Assembly (NCBI GenBank): GCA_041655255.1
Contig: JBBAFS010000079.1
Span: 1 to 7,155 of the forward strand
Direction of reading: 5' to 3'
DNA from: JBBAFS01 sp041655255
Lineage (GTDB): Bacteria > Spirochaetota > Spirochaetia > Sphaerochaetales > Sphaerochaetaceae
DNA length: 7,155 bases
A model generated the notes under the pieces. The model made no database searches. It was given only the letters and a program-made list of their open reading frames with translations, and had not been told where the DNA came from. The number at the start of each line of letters is the position of its first letter. Position 1 is the stretch's first letter. The position numbers and the translations under genes were made by a program. Below are positions 1-6,475 of the stretch, piece after piece.

Positions 1-1232
1 TATGCATCTTTTTCTAATAAGATTTGAGGAGCCTGACTCATATTTTTCGCCTCATCAAGAAACAGTTGATACAATGCTTCAGGATCACTTTTTTTAAAGG
101 TCCCAGGTTGTGAAATAATAATCGTATCAAACACTGGAAGTAACAGGCGAGCCATATGAATATGATCTTTTCCTTCAAGCGCTCCAAATAGTAGTGTGGA
201 ACCTTGTAAGCCGTAGAGTTGAACCATTGAATTCACTAAATGTCTCAGTGATTCAACTGTATGAGCCCCATCAACAATAAGAGGAATAGTGGGATCAACA
301 AATTCCATTCTTCCAGGAAGAGTCGCGTTTTGAAGAGCTGTTTCAGTACTCTCTTTGATATATACTCCCAAAGAGGTAAGTACATATAATGCTAAAGCGA
401 CATTCTCTGCTTGTACTTCACCACGCATTTGTAAAAGAAGGGTGGTGATGTGTCCATCTTTCCACTCAATAGAGACATGTTCTCCCTCTACGGTAGTACG
501 TCGGTGTAAAGACTCTACAACGCTTGTTAATTCAAACATCCGTGAATTGACTTTTTCAGCTTCATCTCTGAAGACTTGTAATGCTTCAGGAGTTTGACGA
601 CTCACAAAGGTAGGAATTCCTGTTTTTATGATCTTTGCTTTTTCACTAGCAATGAGGGTGATTGTGTTTCCTAAAATAGCGGTGTGTTCTAATTCAATGG
701 GGGTAAGAACTACCGCTTTGGGCTTTAGTGTATTTGTTGCATCTAAGCGCCCCCCTAAACCTGTTTCAATGACTGCCCACTCACATTTCGTATACTCAAA
801 AAGGGTAAAACTAAAGGCGGTAAATAACTCAAAGGTCGTAGGTTCAGTAGTTCCCCACTGATCACTAAAGGTAAATCCATCAAGACGTGAGAATAGAAGA
901 TTCGCTGCAGAGACATACTCTTCTTCACTGAAATAAGAACCACAGCGGGTGAAGCGTTCACGGTAGTTACTCACATGAGGTGATAGATACATCCCTGTCT
1001 TATAACCAGCAGCTTCAAGACCACTCGCTATAAAGATGGCTGTGGAACCTTTACCTTTTGATCCAGCAATGTGGATTGAGGCAAATGAAGATTGAGGATT
1101 ACCAATATATTCAAGCAGCTTATGCATCCGATCGAGACGGTAGTAGCGATTGGTGTAGTTATCACTTCGCTTCTCTAGATTTGTGAAGCTTTCCATGTAC
1201 GAACAGACGTCATCAAAGGTACTAAATTTCAT
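1..1232 (-). CDS. folC: Folylpolyglutamate synthase / dihydrofolate synthase FolC (3' end truncated by window)
   Basis: This Mur-ligase-family enzyme adds glutamate to folates (and in many bacteria to dihydropteroate) using ATP in the cytoplasm. 410 codons are visible, close to the family's usual 420-440, so only the extreme C-terminus is missing. Seen in the translation: P-loop GSKGKGS at residues 57-63, SPH at 84-86 followed by YRERF, GLGGRLDATN at 158-167, SEKAKI at 196-201 (K198 aligns with the carbamylated lysine of EKAGI in FolC), GRMEF at 308-311 region, and DGAHT at 321-325 opening the C-terminal domain. Thr replaces the common bacterial Asn of DGAHN. I chose the ATG at 1230-1232; an in-frame ATG at 1254-1256 would add eight residues (MVVYYSCC). 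Neither has a good Shine-Dalgarno, but the family N-terminus fits the shorter form. It is divergent from the acyl-CoA synthetase gene. Whether it has both activities or only polyglutamylation cannot be read from sequence. Confidence 0.93.
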   Translation of the reverse strand, partial: MKFSTFDDVCSYMESFTNLEKRSDNYTNRYYRLDRMHKLLEYIGNPQSSFASIHIAGSKGKGSTAIFIASGLEAAGYKTGMYLSPHVSNYRERFTRCGSYFSEEEYVSAANLLFSRLDGFTFSDQWGTTEPTTFELFTAFSFTLFEYTKCEWAVIETGLGGRLDATNTLKPKAVVLTPIELEHTAILGNTITLIASEKAKIIKTGIPTFVSRQTPEALQVFRDEAEKVNSRMFELTSVVESLHRRTTVEGEHVSIEWKDGHITTLLLQMRGEVQAENVALALYVLTSLGVYIKESTETALQNATLPGRMEFVDPTIPLIVDGAHTVESLRHLVNSMVQLYGLQGSTLLFGALEGKDHIHMARLLLPVFDTIIISQPGTFKKSDPEALYQLFLDEAKNMSQAPQILLEKDA

Positions 1233-1288
1233 GCAGCAACTGTAGTACACCACCATTTTTTGGTCAATCAAAGAAAAACGTATGACAC

Positions 1289-1307
1289 TTTGACGGAATC
1301 CGACAAA
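1289..1307. promoter_or_regulatory. 19-bp imperfect palindrome, candidate operator in divergent intergenic region
   Basis: TTTGACGGAATCCGACAAA is a dyad centred on 1298 with 8 of 9 positions matching in each arm; only the A/A pair at 1293/1303 breaks symmetry. Each arm contains a -35-like hexamer, TTGACG on the plus strand (1290-1295) and TTGTCG on the minus strand (1301-1306). The element therefore lies where divergent promoters for folC and the acyl-CoA synthetase could overlap. I do not recognise the regulator. The -10 partners are poor on both strands (AATAGT at 1313-1318 on plus; only CATACG-like on minus), so its role is inferred from symmetry and position. Confidence 0.4.
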
Positions 1308-1322
1308 TTGTTAATAGTTCTA

Positions 1323-1351
1323 TTGAGTTTCACATCTCTAAGCTTTATGAT
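1323..1351 (+). promoter_or_regulatory. Candidate sigma-70 promoter of the acyl-CoA synthetase operon
   Basis: A -35 TTGAGT (1323-1328, 4 of 6 consensus bases) and a -10 TATGAT (1346-1351, 5 of 6) are separated by an optimal 17 bp. The predicted transcription start is near 1358, giving a leader of about 31 nt before the ATG at 1389. That leader holds the Shine-Dalgarno AGGAG (1375-1379), nine bases from the start codon. Confidence 0.55.
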
Positions 1352-1357
1352 ATTCGT

Positions 1358-1372
1358 AACACGAAGCGTGTT
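1358..1372 (+). promoter_or_regulatory. Inverted repeat at the predicted transcript 5' end (hairpin or operator)
   Basis: AACACG-AAG-CGTGTT is a perfect 6-bp inverted repeat with a 3-nt centre. It starts at the transcription start predicted from the promoter at 1323-1351 and ends two bases before the AGGAG ribosome-binding site. As RNA it would form a short 5'-terminal stem-loop, extendable by two G-U wobble pairs. As DNA it is a typical size for a dimeric repressor site at +1. Which of these it is cannot be decided from the sequence. Confidence 0.4.
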
Positions 1373-1388
1373 GTAGGAGATATAGAGC

Positions 1389-3140
1389 ATGGCAAAACCA
1401 AAAACCAAACCAAATCCCTGGGACTTTTTAGATGAATTCCGAGGGACTCATTTCACAGGAAGATGGCCCACTATCCCTCAAATGTTTGACATCACAACTG
1501 AGCGTTATCCTCAAAACAACTGTTTTACTGTTTTCTCCCCAACTGAGTTCACCCTTAATTATAGTGAAGCTAAAGAGAAGATTCTCCAAATAGCCTCTTA
1601 TTTAGTGGAACTTGGAGTTAAAGCCGACACAAAAGTAGCCGTAACTGGAAAAAATAGCCCCGAATGGGCTATTGCGTATTTAGCAATTTTGTATGCTGGA
1701 GCGATTGTTGTTCCACTCGATTACCAACTCAGTGATAAAGAGATCGATTTCCTTCTCACCTTTAGTGAAGTAGAGATCTTATTTATCGACAAAGAGCGTA
1801 TCGATGCTATCGATGCCGATGAAAAAGTTGGTCTTAAGCACAAAATTAGTTTAGAAGAGGGGCATGACGATTATATCTTCACAAAAAAAAGTAGTAAAAA
1901 ACAAAAACTTCCAACAGGTAAAGAGGAAGATCTTGCCGCTATTTTATACACCAGTGGGACCACAGGAAACCCTAAAGGTGTGATGCTCACTCACAGTAAT
2001 ATCGTCAGTGACTGTTACTTAGCTCAAGCACACCTCAGTGTCTATCCAACTGATGTGTTTTATGCACTACTGCCAATTCACCACTCATACACCATGTTAG
2101 CTGTCTTTATTGAAGCTATTGGAACTGGATCAGAAATTGTCTTTGGTAAGAAACTTGTTGTTTCACAAATTCTCAAAGAGCTCAAAAAAGGAAAAGTGAC
2201 CATGTTCTTAGCTGTTCCTATGCTCTTTAATAAAATGCTCAGTGGATTGATGAACGGAATTAGAGAAAAAGGAGTTATTGTCTACGGCTTAATTCGCTTT
2301 TTAATGGGATTCAGCGGTCTCGTGAAAAAACTCTTTAAGGTGAATCCTGGAAAGAAGATGTTCAACAAAGTATTGGCAAATCTTTCGATGGATAATATTC
2401 GTATCTGTATTAGTGGGGGAGGACCACTACCTTTTTCTACGTTCTCCTTATTTAACCAACTGGGAGTCGACTTTGTTCAAGGTTATGGTCTCACTGAGAC
2501 AAGCCCCATTATTACCTTAAACCCGATTGATGCTTACATTGAAACATCGGTAGGAAAAATTCTTCCTGAAACTGAGATGAAAATCCTTAATCCCGACCAA
2601 AGAGGAGTAGGAGAAATTGCAGTTCGTGGACCAATGGTGATGCAAGGGTATTACAAAAACCAAGAAGCTACCGATGAAGTCTTAGACAAAGAGGGGTGGT
2701 TTAAAACAGGCGATGCTGGATACATCGATAGTAAAAACTATGTCTATCTCACAGGAAGAACAAAGAGTTTAATTGTCACCGAAGGTGGAAAAAACGTCTT
2801 CCCTGAAGAGATCGAAGATCGATTCCAACTCTTTGATGAGATTGAACAAATCTGTGTATTGGGGTATCTCATTGATAAGAAGATGAAAAGTGAAGGTATT
2901 AGAGCAGTTATCTACCCATCTGATACATTCAGAGATAAAGCAGCCTCTTTACACGCTGATGAAAAAGAGCAACACTCCTTTATCTTACATCACATGCAAG
3001 AGATTATTGATAAAGTGAATAAAGATCTTCATCAATATGAAAAAATTGATCGTCTTACCATTGCGAAAGAGCCAATGGAGATGACAAGTACTAAAAAAAT
3101 TAAACGACACGTTATAGCTGAGCAGTATAAGAATGAATAG
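1389..3140 (+). CDS. AMP-forming long-chain acyl-CoA synthetase (fatty-acid--CoA ligase)
   Basis: This 583-aa member of the ANL (acyl-adenylate-forming) superfamily activates a carboxylic acid, most likely a fatty acid, to acyl-AMP and then acyl-CoA. All the core motifs are visible: the P-loop-like YTSGTTGNPKG at 187-197, LPIHHSY at 228-234, GYGLTETSP at 365-373, GWFKTGD at 436-442 with the ribose-binding Asp, the hinge region YLTGRTKSLIVTEGGKNV at 453-470 followed by FPEEIE, and a C-terminal catalytic-lysine motif STKKIKR (567-573), with K570 the expected A10 lysine. No signal peptide is seen; a hydrophobic stretch around 298-312 could aid peripheral membrane contact. The start has AGGAG at 1375-1379. 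It is the first gene of a three-gene operon, and its end overlaps yhbY by 8 nt. Family membership is firm. Chain-length preference is inferred from overall resemblance to FadD-type ligases; other aryl/acyl substrates are possible. Confidence 0.92.
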   Translation: MAKPKTKPNPWDFLDEFRGTHFTGRWPTIPQMFDITTERYPQNNCFTVFSPTEFTLNYSEAKEKILQIASYLVELGVKADTKVAVTGKNSPEWAIAYLAILYAGAIVVPLDYQLSDKEIDFLLTFSEVEILFIDKERIDAIDADEKVGLKHKISLEEGHDDYIFTKKSSKKQKLPTGKEEDLAAILYTSGTTGNPKGVMLTHSNIVSDCYLAQAHLSVYPTDVFYALLPIHHSYTMLAVFIEAIGTGSEIVFGKKLVVSQILKELKKGKVTMFLAVPMLFNKMLSGLMNGIREKGVIVYGLIRFLMGFSGLVKKLFKVNPGKKMFNKVLANLSMDNIRICISGGGPLPFSTFSLFNQLGVDFVQGYGLTETSPIITLNPIDAYIETSVGKILPETEMKILNPDQRGVGEIAVRGPMVMQGYYKNQEATDEVLDKEGWFKTGDAGYIDSKNYVYLTGRTKSLIVTEGGKNVFPEEIEDRFQLFDEIEQICVLGYLIDKKMKSEGIRAVIYPSDTFRDKAASLHADEKEQHSFILHHMQEIIDKVNKDLHQYEKIDRLTIAKEPMEMTSTKKIKRHVIAEQYKNE

Positions 3141-3435
3141 TGCAAAACGAAACTTTTTACGTAAACGGGCCCACTCTTTAAAACCTGTAGTCATGGTTGG
3201 AAAGCAGGGCGTTGATGAGCGAGTAGTAAAAGCCTCTTTTGAGGCTTTACTCGCACACGAGTTAATCAAAGTGAAATTTCAAGATTTTCACGATGAAGAA
3301 GATGAGTTAGCTCTCTCTTTAGCCCAAAGTACAGCTTCTGAATTAGTCGCCGTCATTGGTCATATCGCTATCTTATTTAAACAACACGACGATCCTAAAA
3401 AACAACTCATTCATCTCCCAAAACATCTCAAGTAA
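3133..3435 (+). CDS. yhbY: YhbY-family CRM-domain RNA-binding protein (50S ribosome assembly)
   Basis: This 100-aa protein is the usual size for a stand-alone CRM (CRS1/YhbY) domain, which binds pre-50S ribosomal RNA. The signature is intact: LRKRAHSLKPVVMVGKQGV at about residues 9-27, with the RNA-binding GxxG loop as GKQG (23-26), then HELIKVKF at 42-49, TASELVAVIGHIAILF at 67-82, and a terminal IHLPKH. The ATG lies inside the last codons of the acyl-CoA synthetase gene (ATGAATAG arrangement, 8-nt overlap) with only a weak GAG ten bases upstream, so translation is probably coupled to the upstream gene. The next gene begins 11 nt after its stop. Sharing a transcript with a lipid-activating enzyme and an alcohol dehydrogenase is odd for a ribosome-assembly factor, and may only reflect cotranscription with no functional link. 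Confidence 0.93.
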   Translation: MNSAKRNFLRKRAHSLKPVVMVGKQGVDERVVKASFEALLAHELIKVKFQDFHDEEDELALSLAQSTASELVAVIGHIAILFKQHDDPKKQLIHLPKHLK

Positions 3436-3439
3436 AGGA
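3434..3439 (+). promoter_or_regulatory. Shine-Dalgarno deciding the GTG start of the alcohol dehydrogenase
   Basis: AAAGGA overlaps the TAA stop of yhbY and lies seven bases before the GTG at 3447. The tempting ATG at 3439-3441 is in another frame, so the alcohol dehydrogenase most likely starts with GTG. The overlap of stop codon and ribosome-binding site supports reinitiation after yhbY. Confidence 0.7.
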
Positions 3440-3446
3440 TGGTGGT

Positions 3447-4589
3447 GTGGAAAACTCTTTTCGTGTACAAAGACAACCTCAATTGGTTTTTGGTCATAAC
3501 ACTATAAGGGAACTAGCCACCTACCTTCATACCCTTGGTACTTCTCACCTCTGTGTAGTGGCAAGTAAATCAGTTGCCTCTTTAGAGGTGGTGAACACTC
3601 TTTTATCCTCATTACGTAAAGAGGGCTTTGAGTATGAACTGATGATTCACACCCAAGAGCCCAACGTCTCTTCAGTTGATACTATAGCTCAAAATATTGC
3701 CACCTATGAAGAGACAACAGTAATTGGAATTGGTGGAGGCAGTGTCTTAGATACAGCCAAAGCGGCATCGGTGGTTGCTTATCAACTACAAAAGGGAAAT
3801 ACTTGTTCAGTAAAAGATTTTTTAGAGGGGGTGGGAGATACACCTCCTCCTAGTCAAAGACTTCCTTTAATACTAATTCCCACCACTGCTGGAACAGGAA
3901 GTGAATCGACTAATAATGCGGTCATAAGTGAAGTAGGACCTCAAGGGTTTAAAAAATCACTTCGTCATGATTCTTATGTTGCCGATATCGCTTTAGTCGA
4001 TCCTTCGCTTTTAGCCTCATTAGATCTCTCAATGTTAGGACCAACGGCTTTAGATGCCTTAACACAAAACCTAGAAGCTTACACTTCTCAAAGGGCAAGC
4101 CCATATATCTCATCGTTAGTGTATACAGCACTTGTGAATCACGCCTTATCACTGAAGGAGATTCTTGAAACTGGAATAACAACTCCTTCATCTTTAAGTC
4201 ACTTAGCTTACGGAGCATATATTTCAGGTATTGCAATTACCAGTTGTGGTCTTGGGTACGTACACGCCCTCGCAGGTCCTATGGGAGCACTACACCCCAT
4301 TAACCACTCGCATGTGTGTAGTATGCTCATCAGTCCCATAAACAACGCCTTACGAGAGAAGGGGGACAGTAGGTACTTAGAGTTGATGAACACTTTAGAA
4401 AAAGGGTGGGGTGAAGATCCATTTCTCTTTTTAGAACACCTCACTCAAAAAGTAGTTCTTCCTCCACTTAAAGAGTATGGTTTTACCCTCGCTGAGTTAG
4501 ATCACCTTAGTGACTCAACCCCTCAAAGAGACTCTTTAAGTGAACTCTCACCTCACACGTTACGATCGATCTTATATGATCTGTATTAA
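3447..4589 (+). CDS. Iron-containing (group III) alcohol dehydrogenase with variant metal site
   Basis: This 380-aa protein is full length for the Fe-ADH family (FucO, YiaY, butanol dehydrogenases), which interconverts alcohols and aldehydes with NAD(P)H. The N-terminal Rossmann-like domain carries GIGGGSVLDTAKA (94-106); PTTAGTGSES (145-154) completes the cofactor pocket. The C-terminal helical domain holds the metal site. By alignment to FucO (D196, H200, H263, H277), D203, H273 and H287 are present, but the second ligand is Gln207 (DALTQNLEAY instead of DALTHxxE). The additional active-site His of the AHPLG motif is Gly277 (HALAGPMG). I recall related DALTQ variants in this superfamily, so it may be an active subfamily with altered metal or substrate use rather than a dead enzyme. 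The start is GTG with AAAGGA upstream. It is the last gene of the operon, followed after 5 nt by a hairpin. Substrate unknown; maleylacetate-reductase-like or glycerol-dehydrogenase-like roles are less likely. Confidence 0.88.
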   Translation: MENSFRVQRQPQLVFGHNTIRELATYLHTLGTSHLCVVASKSVASLEVVNTLLSSLRKEGFEYELMIHTQEPNVSSVDTIAQNIATYEETTVIGIGGGSVLDTAKAASVVAYQLQKGNTCSVKDFLEGVGDTPPPSQRLPLILIPTTAGTGSESTNNAVISEVGPQGFKKSLRHDSYVADIALVDPSLLASLDLSMLGPTALDALTQNLEAYTSQRASPYISSLVYTALVNHALSLKEILETGITTPSSLSHLAYGAYISGIAITSCGLGYVHALAGPMGALHPINHSHVCSMLISPINNALREKGDSRYLELMNTLEKGWGEDPFLFLEHLTQKVVLPPLKEYGFTLAELDHLSDSTPQRDSLSELSPHTLRSILYDLY

Positions 4590-4594
4590 ACAAA

Positions 4595-4617
4595 AAGGAC
4601 CTCACTAAGAGGTCCTT
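4595..4617. terminator. Intrinsic terminator between convergent genes, strongest for pfp (minus)
   Basis: A perfect 9-bp stem, AAGGACCTC (4595-4603) and GAGGTCCTT (4609-4617), encloses a 5-nt loop. Read on the minus strand it is followed by TTTGTTTAAT, which with the stem's terminal TT gives a T5-G-T3 run, the classical terminator for pfp, whose stop codon is 22 nt upstream. Read on the plus strand it begins 5 nt after the alcohol dehydrogenase stop, but only two T's precede ATCTG. It probably terminates both transcripts, less efficiently on plus. Confidence 0.85.
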
Positions 4618-4639
4618 ATCTGTAATTCATCATGAATTA

Positions 4640-6295
4640 TTACTTATGTTCTAACTCTAATGTTTTAGTAATGGTATCACTCACTTCACTTGGTCCAAAG
4701 TATTGAATGGAGCCAGGGAAGAGGTACGATGTTTCAACTGCCCATAGATCTCGATGTTTCTCAAAGTAGGCAAAAGGGGCCCCTTTAAGATCTACAAGAG
4801 CTTTTTTAATCACAGGCTTAATTTCACCGTGTCGCTCTTCACAGTTGAGCATCATCGTAATAGGAATTCCACCAGCTTGCCAGTTCTCACTTGTATCGGT
4901 GAGATTTGAGACAGCTGAGATATATCCACTACACTTATTTGCAGCTAAAAGGTATGCATTATACCCAAGGTTGTAGCAATAATCGGCATCAAAGTTTGAT
5001 GGGAACGAACAGCGTCCTTCGTATCCAAAGAAGTGGTTTAAGCCACTGAAAGAGCCTTTAAAAGTCCCTTCTGCTTTCATTTTTTCTAAGCGAGTAGCAA
5101 CCATTTGAATAAGCATCTTTTCAGTTTCAATACGGGAGACTTGAACGTTTCCGTGTGGATCACGATCCATTAACAATTGTCGTTGGATATCGGTAGGAAG
5201 AGAGACAAAGATCTCTTTATCCTTTTGTTGGAGATGATTCACCACAAAAGCATACTGTGCTTTCCATGTATCTAATACTCCGTACTCTTTGGCATTGAGA
5301 GCTAACATGGTATTTAAGTGTGCAATGAGGCTTTTTACCTCGGGGATAAACTCAACAACTCCTTCAGGAATTAAGACAATACCAAAGTTCAACCCTTTTT
5401 CGGCACGCTTGGCAACTACAAGGGCAATATCTTTTACAATCTGATCTAATGAAGTCTCATTCTGAGCAATCTCTTCACTAATTAAACAGATATTTGGCTG
5501 AGTTGCTAAAGCACACTCTAAGGCGATGTGAGAAGCACTACGACCCATGAGTTTAATGAAGTGCCAATACTTTTTAGCACTAAGAGAGTCTCTCATAATA
5601 TTTCCGATTAACTCGTTGTAGGTCTTAGTAGCAGTATCAAATCCAAAAGAGATCTCGATGTGTTCATTTTTAAGATCTCCGTCGATAGTTTTAGGACATC
5701 CGTTGACGGTAATGCCTTTCTCTTTCTCAATAAAATATTCAGCTAATACTGCTGCGTTGGTATTTGAGTCATCTCCTCCGATAATCACAATTGAAGTAAT
5801 ACCGTGAGATTGGCACACCTTTGCAGCTTGCTCAAATTGTTCTTCAGTCTCTAATTTTGTTCGACCACTACCAATGATGTCAAAACCACCAGTGTTACGA
5901 TACTCGTCGATAATCTCATCGGTGAGTTCTAATACTTCATTCTTTAAAATGCCATCTGGTCCACCTAAAAAACCGAATAACTTAGACTCTTTATTCCCTT
6001 TTTTAAGGCCATCAAATAAACCGCTAATGACGTTATGTCCCCCTGGAGCTTGTCCACCACTGAGGATCACTCCCATATGGATAGCGGGGTAGGAAATTGT
6101 GTCACTTGTTTCACTAAAAGAGACAGTAGGCAATCCGTATGTGTGGGGGAAAAGTGCCTTTATCTTCTCTTTGTCACTCACTGGCTCAGTTGGTGAACCT
6201 TTGGTGAGTTGAAGTTTTTGTATGCTTTGAGTAAACAGCTTCGGTTGTTTTGGTGTGTACTTGTATCGTGCCCTTTGTAAAGCAGATTTATCCAT
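4640..6295 (-). CDS. pfp: Pyrophosphate--fructose-6-phosphate 1-phosphotransferase (long-type PFP)
   Basis: PFP reversibly phosphorylates fructose-6-phosphate using PPi in place of ATP, so it can serve both glycolysis and gluconeogenesis. With the start chosen here it is 551 aa, matching the long PFP clade of plants and spirochaetes (about 550 aa) rather than the ~320-aa ATP-PFK. Motifs in this numbering: SGGQAPGGHN at 79-88, GGDDSNTNA at 173-181 (the second Asp of GGDD is the known PPi-specificity residue, where ATP enzymes have GGDGS), PKTIDGDL at 201-208 (the Lys is also typical of PPi use; the first Asp is catalytic), MGRSASH at 250-256 and GYEGR at 424-428. An in-frame ATG at 6314-6316 would add seven residues, but no ribosome-binding site precedes it. 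A strong AAAGGAG stands seven bases before the ATG at 6293-6295, and the family N-terminus starts close to this point. It is monocistronic and convergent with the alcohol dehydrogenase. Confidence 0.95.
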   Translation of the reverse strand: MDKSALQRARYKYTPKQPKLFTQSIQKLQLTKGSPTEPVSDKEKIKALFPHTYGLPTVSFSETSDTISYPAIHMGVILSGGQAPGGHNVISGLFDGLKKGNKESKLFGFLGGPDGILKNEVLELTDEIIDEYRNTGGFDIIGSGRTKLETEEQFEQAAKVCQSHGITSIVIIGGDDSNTNAAVLAEYFIEKEKGITVNGCPKTIDGDLKNEHIEISFGFDTATKTYNELIGNIMRDSLSAKKYWHFIKLMGRSASHIALECALATQPNICLISEEIAQNETSLDQIVKDIALVVAKRAEKGLNFGIVLIPEGVVEFIPEVKSLIAHLNTMLALNAKEYGVLDTWKAQYAFVVNHLQQKDKEIFVSLPTDIQRQLLMDRDPHGNVQVSRIETEKMLIQMVATRLEKMKAEGTFKGSFSGLNHFFGYEGRCSFPSNFDADYCYNLGYNAYLLAANKCSGYISAVSNLTDTSENWQAGGIPITMMLNCEERHGEIKPVIKKALVDLKGAPFAYFEKHRDLWAVETSYLFPGSIQYFGPSEVSDTITKTLELEHK

Positions 6296-6302
6296 CTCAT
6301 CG

Positions 6303-6309
6303 CTCCTTT
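6303..6309 (-). promoter_or_regulatory. Shine-Dalgarno that sets the pfp start
   Basis: On the minus strand AAAGGAG (6309 down to 6303) is followed by a 7-nt spacer and the ATG at 6295-6293. Because it lies downstream of the ATG at 6316, it argues that the longer reading (MTQRSDE extension) is not the protein's true N-terminus. Confidence 0.8.
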
Positions 6310-6341
6310 GCGTCATAAAAAAGATAGGTATGTATGGGTAA

Positions 6342-6371
6342 ACTATAGAATGTTTTGAAGCATCTCTTCAA
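6342..6371 (-). promoter_or_regulatory. Candidate promoter of pfp overlapping an inverted repeat
   Basis: Minus strand: -35 TTGAAG (6371-6366, 4 of 6) and -10 TATAGT (6347-6342, 5 of 6) with an 18-bp spacer. Predicted start of transcription is near 6335, giving a leader of about 40 nt to the ATG at 6295. The -35 hexamer is one arm of a perfect 6-bp inverted repeat, TTGAAG-N5-CTTCAA (6355-6371), so the same sequence could be an operator. The repeat is short enough to occur by chance. Confidence 0.45.
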
Positions 6372-6439
6372 GAGCACTAATCATTCTCACATCGTGAAAA
6401 ATCCCTCTCTTGTTCATCTTTAGTACCAGAGCTCTATTG

Positions 6440-6467
6440 TTGACCTCGTGTAACCTTTAATTGTAAT
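6440..6467 (+). promoter_or_regulatory. Candidate promoter of yaiI, giving a leaderless transcript
   Basis: TTGACC (6440-6445, 5 of 6) and TGTAAT (6462-6467, 5 of 6) are 16 bp apart. Transcription would begin about seven bases after the -10, near 6474-6476, at the ATG of the UPF0178 gene (6476). No Shine-Dalgarno-like purine run lies between the -10 and the ATG, which agrees with leaderless initiation. Confidence 0.5.
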
Positions 6468-6475
6468 TTACACGT

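Noticed and set aside
355..961. Short ORFs of 68-80 aa at 355-597 and 628-861 on plus and 755-961 on minus
   Set aside because: All lie inside folC in other frames; their translations show no domain pattern, while the folC frame carries continuous family motifs.
1254..1256. Upstream in-frame ATG for folC
   Set aside because: It would add MVVYYSCC, has no Shine-Dalgarno before it, and the N-terminus from 1232 already fits the family; it remains possible but less likely.
1257..1310. Minus-strand sigma-70 promoter for folC
   Set aside because: A TTGTCG -35-like hexamer exists, but the best -10 partners (CATACG, TCATAC) match consensus poorly, so I did not annotate it as a promoter.
2985..3269. 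94-aa minus-strand ORF across the acyl-CoA synthetase/yhbY junction
   Set aside because: It is antisense to two well-supported genes, has low-complexity hydrophobic content, and shows no recognisable motif.
3949..4444. Two minus-strand ORFs (95 and 78 aa) inside the alcohol dehydrogenase gene
   Set aside because: They are shadows of the conserved Fe-ADH reading frame, with no motif or ribosome-binding site supporting them.
4623..4639. Palindrome TAATTCAT-C-ATGAATTA just after the pfp stop
   Set aside because: It is AT-only apart from one C/G pair per arm and a 1-nt centre that cannot form an RNA loop without opening the stem; the adjacent 9-bp hairpin explains termination, so this is probably chance.
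5874..6092. 72-aa plus-strand ORF inside pfp
   Set aside because: It is antisense to the most conserved part of pfp and proline-rich only because of the complementary codons.
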